A DNA stretch of 64,000 bases. It comes from Prostheceraeus crozeri (taxonomy: Eukaryota; Platyhelminthes; Polycladida; Euryleptidae). Location: contig CAJQUW010007404.1 in assembly GCA_907163375.1 (NCBI GenBank), positions 806,001 through 870,000 on the forward strand. Reading direction: 5' to 3'. The notes beneath the pieces are model-generated. The model was not told the DNA's origin and made no database searches. It worked only from the letters and a program-made list of their open reading frames with translations. A program made the position numbers and the translations under genes. Shown here piece by piece: positions 27,177 to 39,262 of the stretch (the first letter of the stretch is position 1; each line of letters opens with the position of its first letter).

Positions 27177-29695
27177 ATGGGTAAAAAGTGTTGTGTCCCT
27201 CGATGTACAAGTGGATATGCATCGTCATCGGAGAAAATAACACAATTCACGTTTCCTAAGGATGAGACCTTACGATCAAAATGGATTGCCGCTATTCGAC
27301 GACGAGATCTTGAGATCACCAACAATACAACGATATGTGATAAACATTTTGATCCTCATTTAAAGCGTTTTACTCCAAGTGGTCAAATGAAACTTGATTT
27401 CAGTCTTAATCCCATACCAACGATCTTCGACTTCGCGCCATCTGTATTATCGTCAGTGCTTCCTCCACGTAAAAAGCCTACGATTCGAGGAATACTACCC
27501 GATGAGTTAAATGACTTTAACGAGATTGATCGGCTTATCGAAGTTTCGGATTTATCATTAGATGCAGCCCCTCCAGGATGGAATATTCATTCGAAGGAAG
27601 ATGCTGTATGGTTGTACATACTTAAAGATGATCTTCCTCAAGTGGCTGCTGCTGTAGTTATACATACAGATTTGTCTGTTTCTCTTTATATTGATAACGC
27701 TCCGGTAGTTTATCCTTCCTGGCTACGATCTCTGAAAAACTGCAAATTGACGAGGAAATCTCAAGTAAATGCCTTATGTGTTTATTGCAAAAACTTGTAT
27801 GAGAAGGCAATTGGCTTGTCTGTGGATAGCGTTGAAGATAATCCAACAAAAACTTACCCGGTTTTGACAGAACTTATGAACCTACGTTTCAGGGCTAAGA
27901 CACATTACCATATCCACCCTGTGTTAGCGTCTTGCGTTGCTGATCAATTATACATCTTCAAGTGCTTATCGTTTATTACTGGAACATCTTCCTTTGCCAC
28001 AAACTCGTACATTGCGAAAATTAACATCGGGGAATATTGATAATTATACTTATTTGGAGAAACTGATCGAGCGTGAAACGATGTCGCCTGATTGCAATCT
28101 CGCATTGGATGAAATGTATTTACAACAGGAATGTCCATATGATGGCAATGGGATGACTGGTGAATATCAAGGTGGATCATGTTTTAAAACTGTTTTATGT
28201 TTTATGATTATTCCTATAAAGTATGGACCCACGGTTCTTATAAACGCAACTCTGTGTGTTCGCGCTGAGCACACAGATTTCTATGACGTGCTCATTAAAA
28301 TCCTGAATCGTTTGACTGGTATTTCTGGTATCCACATTCGTTCTATATGTTCGGATAATAACCGTGTGAACATCAGCTTATTCCGTCGTCTTTATCAGTC
28401 TTATCCGTTTGATGATAGGAATTATCTGATCAGTTTCAATGGCTTTCTTATTTACCTCATATTTGACGTTGTTCATCTGCTGAAAACTATACGAAATAAC
28501 TGGAAGAAACTATGCGGATTTTCAGTTCCATGTTTCGAATTTGCTTTACGACGCAGACAGTAAAATGTCAGGAAATTTGAGACAAGCTCCCGAACTATCA
28601 TTCGCAGCTTTACATCCTGATAACAACAAACAGTCTGTTTCTTTGGCTCTATCTATTTTCAGTCCGAAAAATGTTACTGCATTGAAATCAATTTTTCCAA
28701 ATCATCCTTGTGTCGCAGCTACTTCATCATTCCTGACTTTGATAAACGTTTGGTTTAATATACTCAACGCTAAGTCAACATATAATCCTTTACGAATTGC
28801 ATCAGGTGTGAAGATGGATGATGGCAAAATTGAGTTTTTGCGTGCATTTGCGGACTGGATTCAACGATGGCAAGCGCTGCAAACGCCAGGATTAAGTAAA
28901 CAAAATTTTGAAGCAGTTATATTTTCCACATTGAGCATCTCAGATTTGTGCGACGAACTACTATCTTCTGATTTCAACTATGTTTTAACCAGAAACTTAC
29001 AAAGTGATCCACTAGAACGGCATTTTTCTAGATACCGACAAATGTCCGGTGGTAGATTTCTAGTTGGATTGTCCGAAATTCTCAAGTCTGAAAAAATTAT
29101 TAAGATACTCACTTTATTCAAGTACTGTGAATTCGTTGATTTAGAAAAAGTGAAGACTAATCATTCCGTGAGAGAAAGTCATGTACAAGATATTGTTGCC
29201 AGCATTGATCCTGAACTAATTCCACCTCTTGATCCAGTATTAAATGGTGTTGTTCAATACGTATCAGGTTATGCAGCGCGACGAATTCTTTCAAACATAC
29301 AAAACAGTGATTGTCCTTGTATAGCGGTATTGAAATCAGACTCCCCAGATTTTCACATTTATACACATGAATTGAATAGGAGTGGTTTGATTCTTCCTTC
29401 TAAAGCAGTTTGTGATTTTGTATCCCAGTGTTTTGCTATCCTGGATTTCGTAGCTTCTGAATTGTTCAAAATTACTGACTGTTTGCGGGAAACTACTAGG
29501 AGAATAGTTTTAAATCTCATTTCGTGTCCAAATCCCTTTGAAAATTGTGACGATCATATTGATACTGCAATCAATATTTTGATGAATGTGAGCATAAATA
29601 TCTTTTTCAATAATTCACAGAAGAAATGTAAAGACAATATACGCAAAGACACTGTGAAGGAGTTTAAACGAAGACAAAGAAGAAAGAGTCAATGA
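27177..29695 (+). pseudogene. P-element/THAP9-like transposase with two frameshifts
   Basis: The N-terminal THAP zinc finger has CCVPRC (5-10), W36, CDKH (54-57) and NPIPTIFDF, the C2CH layout binding element DNA. A linker follows, and then the catalytic region: LALDEMYL (first Asp), ICSDNNRVNISLF (second Asp), IFDVVHLLKTIRNNW (characteristic P/THAP9 block) and SDPLERHFSRYRQMSGG, which holds the catalytic Glu. Frame breaks occur near 28000-28040 and 28541-28563, splitting three open segments (27177-28040, 27937-28563, 28541-29695). Total about 840 codons, close to THAP9 size. It sits alone between the TIRs. Confidence 0.9.
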
Positions 29696-30100
29696 GAATT
29701 GTCTTTTTGAATTTATTACCTCAAATAGTATATAGACCAAGTCATCTAGATTAAGAAGTTAACTTTATGATTTATATAGTATGGATATAATGAGAAGCAC
29801 GCAGTCTTGAAGCATAACACAAGTAAAAAATTGAATGAGAATATGTGCAGCGTGACTAGCATGCAAATTAAAATGTAGAGTAACATGTAATTTGGCTGTA
29901 AACTACCAAAATATAGGACTAAGCAACACCTACATACTCACACAATCGGGAAAGGAGCATTATCGGCTTTTAAACGCGATATAATATAGATTTTGTGGTA
30001 ATTTGTAGGTATAAAAGATGGAGTAATCATATAGCATCATTATCTCATGACATAGAAGAAATGTACATAGTCTAAATCAAATCTGACAATATCACATAAT

Positions 30101-30159
30101 GGCCCCCTTTTTAGGAGGCCGGTATGCGCTATTCCTGGCCGTGATTCTAGTCGGCCATG
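30101..30159 (-). repeat. P-like transposon right TIR
   Basis: 59 bp inverse match to 26799-26857; the ACATTAT duplication follows directly. Confidence 0.9.
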
Positions 30160-30166
30160 ACATTAT

Positions 30167-30450
30167 ACAAAGCTAAAATTAAAACAATACACAAGGCTAA
30201 AAAGCGGACTTTTCTTATATACCACGAAATCCAAAAATGACCGAGCAGGAGTCATTTTCATAATCAACAAATGAAAGAATTACAATGATTAGGCTGAAAT
30301 TCAACAATCGATATTGCATGAAAATTATTCCAGTATAGGCTTCCGTGCCTACAACAAGCCAACAGTGTGTTAAAACACTGTTGCTGACGATGACCATATG
30401 AGATGGTATGAAAGCGCCTGCAAAATGTAACAACATCTCCTCCACGTCAG
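30167..30450 (+). pseudogene. RTE-like LINE endonuclease remnant, right part
   Basis: Immediately after the target duplication the plus strand encodes, with stops, SKNDRAGVIFIINK and later IGFRAYNKPT and VADDDHMRWYE. These fit the order 'RAGVGFxIxK ... IQVYAPT ... DDxxxxxFYE' of RTE-type endonucleases. It continues the motif order of 26640-26798, so the LINE fragment predates the P-like insertion. Confidence 0.5.
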
Positions 30451-33400
30451 TTCAAATATCTAAGTTTTATACTTTTGATAGGTTTGAATTAGATAAACTT
30501 CAATCCTTGACCACCCGAAACAGTGGCAGATTTTAGTCGGACAATACACAAATAGTTTTAGTCTCCAGGTGTCCTTTCAGATGACGTTAGTCAACCATAT
30601 GCTGGTCGACACGTTTATTCATTTACATGAGATCTTTAGAAAAGTCTATATATGTGATATATATGCACCCGATATAAGATTTTAATGACCAAAATTTGGC
30701 ATCAATAAACTTCAGCAACTCGTCGAAATTTTCGAATTATATCTTCACTTTTCAAGTATCGCAACCCTAATTGTTTTGCAGCTCACTAACAAAGTCTGAA
30801 CTTGCAAAATTTGTCTAAGTGCTTGGTGCAAGGTTGGGCAAAAACTTGGAGTCAAAACCCAAAACCCAAATCCGAGTTTGTATAAACGAATGAAATCAAG
30901 TAAACGAAGTGCATTCTTTGTATTTTGTGCTGACATTAAGATTCTTCAATAGGCCAAAATTCCTATTGGGCCCATGAGAAGTATGGTTTTAGTGGGAAGC
31001 GATTTTTTACTGTGATAGTAGCTTGAGTACATGTATTACATTACAAAGCTTTCCTTTAATTTAACCTACACTGATATGCTGAATGAATTGAAGATATTTG
31101 ATTTAATCATGATTGAGCTGCACATTGCTCATAGCAAAGCAATTCTTTTCATTTTATCATTCAGAAATATGAACAAACTTGGTAAATAATATAGCTGTGC
31201 AGTAAGTGCATGGTTAAACATATTTAGAATAAATACGAAATCGGAATGAATATAAGTTTGGATAAATGTCGGCTATCGCAGAAAGTTAAGGGTGCGAAGA
31301 TATAAAATATACGGAATATATAAAAATTCAATATGCACAAATGCAGCAAAGTACATGTAAGCTTACAGTAGACACAATATGTATGAACTTTCAATGCGCG
31401 TTATTGTCAAGCCCAGAATGAAATAGCTAATAATCACAACCATTTCATTTTTGAAATATTCTGTGAACCCAGTGGAAATTTGATAAAACATCAGAACTTT
31501 ATGCTTTTATCCTGTAGCTCTCCTAAGATTCAAATCAAAATATTAATTTTTGTAACTTGATCTGTATATATTCAGCATTAACAGAAAACCCAAGTTTTGT
31601 ATCATTTACCCAATGTCGACCCAAAACCCAAGGTCCAACCTTGCTTGGTGCTGAGTTTATTGAAGTTGACGCTTCTTAGCATTGCAGGCAACATAATAAC
31701 ATCTTCGCCTCCATTTAACTGACTTATCCATATTTGAAAACTTTTCATTGAAGTTCAAGTACCAAGTCAGAATAATATTATTAGAGTAAATATATTCTTG
31801 ATAAATATGATAACAGCAACAGCGCATAATATGCTGCTGGTAACTTTTTGGTTAATGTTATCACAATTCGAAATTAGATATTGTCTATGTATAAACTGCT
31901 TATGACGCGTTGTCATGACTCTATCTCAAGTTGATGAAGAGCACATAATGGAAGGCAAACAGCAATGAATGCTTTACTCGCATATTTTGATTGTTTTGGA
32001 AATATTGTGATGGAAATGCCATGTATAGTTATAGAATCAAGTGAATGTCAAATAACTTGCAATCTTTACAAGGACTTAAGCACTCTATCTGTATGAAATT
32101 CTTAAACTTTGAATAGGAAAAGCAGGTTTTCTGATGCTTATCGGATTTTAGCAGTAAACGCGTTTTTGAAAAAATTAATAGCTCATTATCGGTTTATTCA
32201 TGCGTGCTTAAAATATAGCAGTAGTTGTAACAGATTAAGCTGAGCCAATTAAAAAGTGAAGTAGTTTAAACAAGGATAGAACATCGAAACTTCCATCTCT
32301 GAATGAACAAGGAATGACACCATCAATAAAACACCTATCTCGTTTTCTTTCCTCCTTTTTCGCTGGAGTGATTTTATGCAATTTTATCAAGACTTTCAAA
32401 TTTTCTTCTCCTCTCTGTACTTGCCAAATATCCTTTTTCAACAATAATTAGAAATAACTTAAATAGCTGATCTACATTTTCCATTTTGATTGAGGTCAAT
32501 TCTTCATTTGAACACCTCTACACTATCGCAGTAATGAACTGCAGGCAGGTATAACGATGAAACATTAGTTAGCCTTTTAGCCTTTGCAAGTCTAACACAT
32601 TGATGTCAAGCAAGTTACATGTAAGTATCAATCTGCCTAATTTAAGTTTTGGGTGCGTTTCATTTAATATGCTGTAACTCTCCTTGCGTTAAGTGCACCG
32701 TTATAGCAAGCTAAATAGTTGCATTAGTAATGTGCCTTGTTTTGTGCAATTGTCACTATACAGGTGATAAACAGAGTGGAAATGAGCAATTTTCAGGTGC
32801 TACCATCAAATCAGCATGTGCACTCCAATAAGAGCACTTAAAAAAGTTGCATAAATGTTATCAGCCAATAAGCATTAGAATCAGTTTCGTGATGATGCAA
32901 TATCACTAGAATTCTGGACCTGATTTTCAGCAATATCAAATTCATGAACATTCGCGCATGATGAACCAGTTTTGTACATATTAACGTAGGATACATCCCG
33001 TATTCTAGTCTAGGCAATTGAAAGAACATCAATCTAGCAGCATTGTGAAAGGAACAAAAAATCAGTATTCTTCTAATATATTCCAAGGACAATGTAAAAA
33101 ACAATTAAAATGCCAAAAACCATTTTTAGTGTCATATTTAACTTCTATTTACCTTTTTCATCGTATTGAGCTTGCAGTGAGTGGATGAAATATGATCACA
33201 ATATTTAGAAGGTTAACGACGCCTACATCCAAATTTCATTCATTTATGCATCAACTATCAGACAAAGTGTCTCCAGTAAATTATAGAAAATGCTCATGAC
33301 ATTTGGAAGATGGAGAATCTGGTTGCGTAATTTCACCTGATCACTGAATGAAAGACACAACATTAATAAATGATCACTGTTCTCATGCCCGCTTCGATCA

Positions 33401-34246
33401 ATAAATGATTTGATATAACACAAATAGTATTTTATTTTCAAATTTTAGATAAAGTGTGACGTACTCGCAGTCGCATCTTTTAATGAAGCTCATTTTCAAA
33501 CTTTGATTCATTATTCAACGTAGCAAAGTGCGTCAAGGTAACAAAGTTTAAAAAAAACAAGCTAATGACTAGTTAATTTTCAATAGGTACAAAATATGAT
33601 TTAAAAGAAAATTTTTGCATCCTAAAATGTCTAAAAGTTTTAAAAATACTTACTAGAAGGACAAGCAACGCTTCTCCTCTCCTCATGTGTAATGAATTGC
33701 CGAGTAAGTCGTTCTGTTCAAAATTATGTTGATCACTTATATATTGAAAAGATCCTATTTAACAGTCTGCCCATTCATATGATAAGAGGACAGGTCTGCT
33801 TCCAATCAAAATACCAGATCTAGCTAACACAGCGGGATTACGCTATCTAAAATCTACCAGGTGTGTAAGAGAATTAATATTAGTTCCTTAAGCTAAAACG
33901 TGAAATAGAATTCTACCAAATTTGCATACAAATTATTTGATTCTTTTAATGAGGTCATCAACAGGAACTTGGTCAGGACGATCGCGTTTCGACCGCTTAA
34001 TCCTGGACGCTCAAACCCGACCAAGCGCGGTCCTGTACATTTAAGATGCACAGCCTCAAAAATTAAATTTATATTAGAGAAGGATTAGCATCTATCAAAA
34101 AAAATAGAGTCACTATTGACTGAAATGTACCTCAGGCATTTGAAAGAAGGACAGAGTCCAGTAACATTACAACTGTTACACGTTGCGTTCGTTAATAATG
34201 TACCTCATTTACCATCATGTCCCAGCACATCATTTACGTGTATATC
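30451..34246. other. AT-rich noncoding DNA
   Basis: Only short chance open frames. Runs of ATATAT and scattered imperfect repeats, for example a 'CAAAACCCAA' motif near 30850 and 31620. No gene, RNA or element end recognised. Confidence 0.4.
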
Positions 34247-34248
34247 TA

Positions 34249-35248
34249 CACTCTAAATCGCTCAATACCAATCACATACGAAGGATGCATACCAAAATAT
34301 TTTTTGGTATATTTCTGTATTCTCTTGGTATATATTTGTATGCATTTCGTATGCTTTTTTCAAATGTGGTATGCTTTACATACTAAAGACATACCAGCAC
34401 AATGTTAAAGGAAAGCATCAATGATTTCTAATATATGTTGATTTAAGGCCTTTTGTCAATAAAGATCTCACTAATGTTACTACTGTTTTGTAAGTAGTGA
34501 GATAATGACATTCAAGCGTCATACTTTCAATAGTGAATTCGATTTTAATACACGTAATTCTAAGGCATTTCATGAATAATCAATCAGTACTCAAGCATCA
34601 ACAATTATGCATTATGTAATTTTGAAATTAAGTATATTATCAATCCGAAATAAAAACACATTATAATTCATGAACGCAAAAATAGTTTTGTTTGAGATAT
34701 ATAAGTCAACATGATTTCACGAAAGATATCGTTAATATGAATTAACGTTTATCAGCCTGGTTCATAAAGTAGAACTTACGAAAGGTCCTGTTACAGTTTG
34801 CTAGACAAGTAGCAACGACGACAACGTCGTGCAGCATAAAATTCACAATAAATCTATTCTAATAAAGTATCATTCTATCAAACAAAAAATATTCGCGACT
34901 GGTATTACTGAAAAAAGTTATTTGACAGTGGTATGTAATGCATATAATTTTTTGCTATGTGACTTAAAGCTGCTCATACTAAACACATACGAATGAAGAC
35001 CAATTTTCATCGGGTCTCGTATATAAAACATACCAACAACTCGTATTTAATTGTATAACAACCAATCACAGATAGAATAGTTCGTATCGCTACACACCAA
35101 TCACATACGAAAGTAAGTGAGAATTCGTATGAAAAACATACCAGATCTCTGTAAGCATACGAGAATCTCGTATCAGATGTTAGTTTCAAATGGTATGTGA
35201 TTTTGGTATATGTTTGTATGTAATTTTCGTATCCAGCGATTTACAGTG
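34249..35248. mobile_element. TA-flanked miniature DNA element, 1.0 kb
   Basis: The ends CACTCTAAATCGCT (34249) and its near inverse AGCGATTTACAGTG (to 35248) are flanked by TA on both sides, as for Tc1/mariner-type insertions. The 100-300 bp inside each end is dense in CATACGA/TCGTATG and GGTATG/CATACC words in both orientations. No transposase frame is present, so it is non-autonomous. The subterminal words are probably transposase-binding sites (inference). Confidence 0.65.
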
Positions 35249-35250
35249 TA

Positions 35251-38200
35251 CATTTGCTTTTAGTTGAAGATGCCTTATTCAAATGATGCAACAATCTCAA
35301 GAATTCCTCGTCAATACCGAGTTGTTTCATGGAAACATTAGTGAAATACTAGCTTTTACACCTTCAAGAAACATGGTATTCCTAAATTAATCCATCCAAC
35401 AAGCTCCATCCTTCCAACACATGTTTTGAAAGTGTAAATCCGTGATATATTACATACGAATAGCATTGGAGAAACATTAAATTGAAAGTTTATCTGCAAC
35501 TCTAGATGATTGCCCTGATTGCATAAAGTTAGAAAGCATATCATTGAAAAATCATCAGATGTATGATTATCACCGAACAGTTCCATTTATCAAGTTCAAG
35601 CTCCGTTGAACAAACCGTTATTTTCTGATAGAGTCGTAAAGCTGGTGCGAAATACCACCCATTAGCGAGATTACAACTGTTTCTGACATACATTCAAGTT
35701 TTGATGAAATATGCATAGGTCAAGTAACGCTTGTCTTGCTCAGTCAACTTGTTGGATTCACATGTGGGCACAGCAGGATTCTCTTGCCATAAACATACTT
35801 GTTGCTTCGGGAGTCTAAGGTGTGCCGATACATGTACATGACTTTGACTTTCAATGTCTGTCTACACAGGTGTGGAAGAAAGAAATGCCAAAGACATCTG
35901 CACGACCGCAGCAGTCTCGGATGTCGAGAGGTAACTTTAGCATGACGTCATCACGTCGATGGCCTGAAATTTACACTTACATTACTTGGCAGCCTATTTT
36001 TCTAGTTAACATCTTTTCCAAGTGTTTTATTCAATTGTCTGAATTAAAAATATTATAATCACAGCTTGAATGAAATAAATTTTAGTTTTTAATTAACCTT
36101 CCCAGTTCTACCCTCACATCCGCATAAGACATGGAAACCAGTCGTCGACTTTCTCAACCTTTTGTAATTAACTTGCATAGGATGAATTTTCTTGGAGTGA
36201 CATTTCATTTATATTTAGAATTTTTGATAGAAATAATTATTATCTACTGCTTAACTGGGAATTTTCTAACCTCTACCAATATATAGTGAGCGCTTCATTT
36301 ACATGAAATGAAAATCATACATTACACAGGAAGGAAGGTATACATGCATTTAGCCAAAGAAATATGAAGGTATGATCGTATCCATCGTGTGATCAATTTG
36401 ATCACCTCAAAAATGTCCAATCAGTTGTATTTGCAAACTTATAATTCCATTGGAATTAATTCATTGAGCAATAATATCTCCATTAGAATTAATGGAAATA
36501 GAATTTCGAAGATCTCTGTGCCTCTATCATAATGCTTATTCCGCAATAGTGTCAACTCCATTGTTGTGGCTGAATTGAAACATTCTATAGGAGATCAATT
36601 TATTTAACTTCAATTAAAACAATTGGTAAAAATGTGCTCGCACATTTGAAAATAGACTTTATGTTATAGGTCCGTCTTTGCTCAACTTCTCAACTAATTC
36701 GTTTTGGAAAGGGCACCCTATATGCGAATTTGCTCATGGAATATAAATATTCACAAGCACGATAAAGCACGCAATTATATTACGCACTTTCATAGCTTGA
36801 GAGTAAGTGCAGTTTTACTTGGCAACCATTCGGTCAAGAAGTTACTCTTTGATCCAAAGGTTTACAGTGGGACTTAAATTTCTAAGTTCAAGCTTTAGAA
36901 GCTAAGTAAGTGACTACAATTACTTTTTAACAATTATTGTTAAAAAGGAGTGTCTATACGAGTCTATTTATTTTGTCCATCTTGCATGCATGTAATTGTT
37001 TGCATAATGGTTTATTTTCACTGTATGATGACATTTTTGAGCTAGAACCTACTATAGCTACTATAATATACTTGCTATATGGTTTGCTGGCAAGATTAGA
37101 CATAATGACAATCTGAGCTACTTTCCTCATTGTGAAAATTTGCCATAATCACTTAACATTATTGCAACTTCTTTATAATCATTGGCTTTGTTTTTCTATA
37201 TCTTCCCTTAAGTAGGCTTTCATCAAATTCAACATGAAAAGAGAGATTTCGTGAATAAGTCAAATTTTATGTTTCTGTTTGCAAGATAAACTGCTGCATA
37301 AAAATCGGGATGAAATCTGAAACTAGACACATTGTCACGGAAAAACGTCTTCAGAGAGTATTTGCAGTTGTATGTCACTGATAATGGTTTCTGCAAACGA
37401 AGTTCTTTCAAAGTCATGAACTTCGCCGCAAGTCTGGGATCAAAAACGGCTGTGCTTACCGCCGCTCAATTATCAGACGGTTGTTTATACAATTGCTAGT
37501 TGCTACCCATTCGGAGGCAATTAGCGAATTTACCTACCCTCAAATCACCCACATTTACCTTATTTTAATTAGTTATCACACAAAGATAAATTTTCAGCTT
37601 TTAATAACCGCCCATCCTTAATAGTAGCCCATCGTCTAATACAATTAGTAAAGGTAGCTTTCTAAGGTACGTGTGAGCAGATGCAGCAGATTTTTTCTTT
37701 ATTTTCAGATTTTCAAGATATTTCACTACATATTCAAGACATATTCATTTTATTGTTTGGGATATAAGAGAAAGAAATGAGTACATCACTTCTGGCCTTG
37801 AAGTCAATATCAGAAACCTCACTGACAATTCTATTTCCGATTGTGATTCTGATTTATCGAATAAGGAACAATTATTTTTCGCATTTGAATGTCTTGCTTT
37901 ATGTTTCTTAAATATAGGACTGTCCCGATAATAAAGCTCGATTTTCAAATTGCAAGCATTGGACCTGCACGAGTGCATTTAGAGTTTATAATGAATAGAA
38001 GATCAGCCAGCTAGCTCTTTGATCATGTTGGAATTAGAAGTGCAAAAATGTTGAAATTTATATTCCAATGCATGCGCAAATGGAGTATACGTGCAGTGCC
38101 CATGATATACAGTGCTATGATAAACAGTATTTTCAATCAATTCATGCACTTTATTCATGAATAATCATCCTCCCTCCAGAAATCGCCCACTGTAAATGCA

Positions 38201-38595
38201 GACGACTTCAATAAGCGCCCTGGGCAATTATAAGACGAATAACGGTAATTCGAACGCATTTGAGTACGGTGGGATGCAACTATTTCCGCAGCCAATACTG
38301 TGTGCAGCTGTAGGAAAAGCGCAAATGCATTTTTAAATATTCAAGTACTTCTTCCCAAGAGTTGGCGAAGATGGCAACAAGTAGGGATGTGGAGTCGGTG
38401 CCTTTCGCCGGAAACAGAGACGTCAAATATGCCACGCCCGGTGTCAGATTTGCAAAAATTGCAACGCCCAGAATAGGAGTTTAAGTTGTATAAACAGCTA
38501 TCCACTCCAACGTCCACTCCAGGAAAAATTATTACAAACTTCTAAAAGTTGATTTTATCATCAATTTCGATAATCTGTGTTTGGTGCGACTACGC
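35251..38595. other. AT-rich noncoding DNA
   Basis: No open frame above 78 codons and none with a recognisable domain. Possibly intron or intergenic sequence. Confidence 0.4.
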
Positions 38596-38599
38596 ATAA

Positions 38600-38835
38600 C
38601 TTCCTTTTCATAGAGTAAGTATATGTATGTAGAGTGTCGACTCAAACAAACATGTGTATACAGTGAAAATTTTTATATGAAAACATTGATTTTTTTGCGG
38701 AGATTACGTTCCTATGGTCCAAAAATTATTTGAGCAGTTTCTAAAAAATGAAACAAGTTGTATATCAAAAGAAATGAATATTTGCTAACAAGCATTTTAA
38801 TTAAGCGGAAATTAGGATGATTAACAACGGAAATT
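38600..38835 (-). repeat. dispersed repeat, copy 2
   Basis: It is the inverse match of 1520-1795, sharing GAGTGTCGACTC, TTTTTTGCGGAGATTA and TTAATTAAGCGGAAATTA. Noncoding. Confidence 0.6.
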
Positions 38836-39133
38836 CATCAACTGCATTATAATACAAGTCTTAATGAAAAAGTCGACATCTTATAGTGCTTTCTTGGCTG
38901 AAATTTCAAGTTTTTAATTCGATTTTCATCGGTATAATTAATTCTATGATTCACTCAAATCTGAATAGTAATGCTGACCCATTTATATCAAGTTTATTGT
39001 GATTATTGTCAGTGCTTATTTTATTTTGCTCTTCCAGTGTGTTACGGGTTATTATTTTCTTAATATTCCCAAAACATATGATTGAAAAATGTAAATGAAA
39101 AATGTGGATAAATTATATTGTGAAAATAAATAA

Positions 39134-39262
39134 ATGGTGCAAACAATCCTTACAAGGACAGATGGTACGTTCACAGTTATAAGACAGTCACAGCACCAGC
39201 AGAGTCTCCAGATTCTTCCAGGACCACAAGCCGTGGTGATCACGTCCGCAGCAGTTCGATGA
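39134..39262 (+). other. possible coding exon, Gln-rich 42 codons
   Basis: In a locally GC- and CpG-richer patch (about 39140-39420), an ATG frame encodes MVQTILTRTDGTFTVIRQSQ, then HQQSLQILPGPQAVVITSAA. Its composition differs from the surrounding AT-rich DNA. Internal GTGATC and GTACGT sites could be splice donors. No family recognised. The minus frame 39052-39315 overlaps the same patch. It may be a host first exon or chance. Confidence 0.2.

Larger units (their letters stand above)
26799..30159 (+). mobile_element. P-like (THAP-transposase) DNA transposon, 3361 bp
   Basis: It has 59 bp terminal inverted repeats (26799-26857 and 30101-30159, 3 mismatches, outer end CATGGCCGACTAGAATCACG) flanked by a 7 bp duplication ACATTAT (26792-26798, 30160-30166). 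It contains one gene for a THAP-domain P-element-type transposase. The insertion splits an RTE-like endonuclease remnant whose motifs resume on the other side. Two frameshifts in the gene mean it is not autonomous now, but sharp ends and good TIR identity point to moderate age. Confidence 0.92.
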
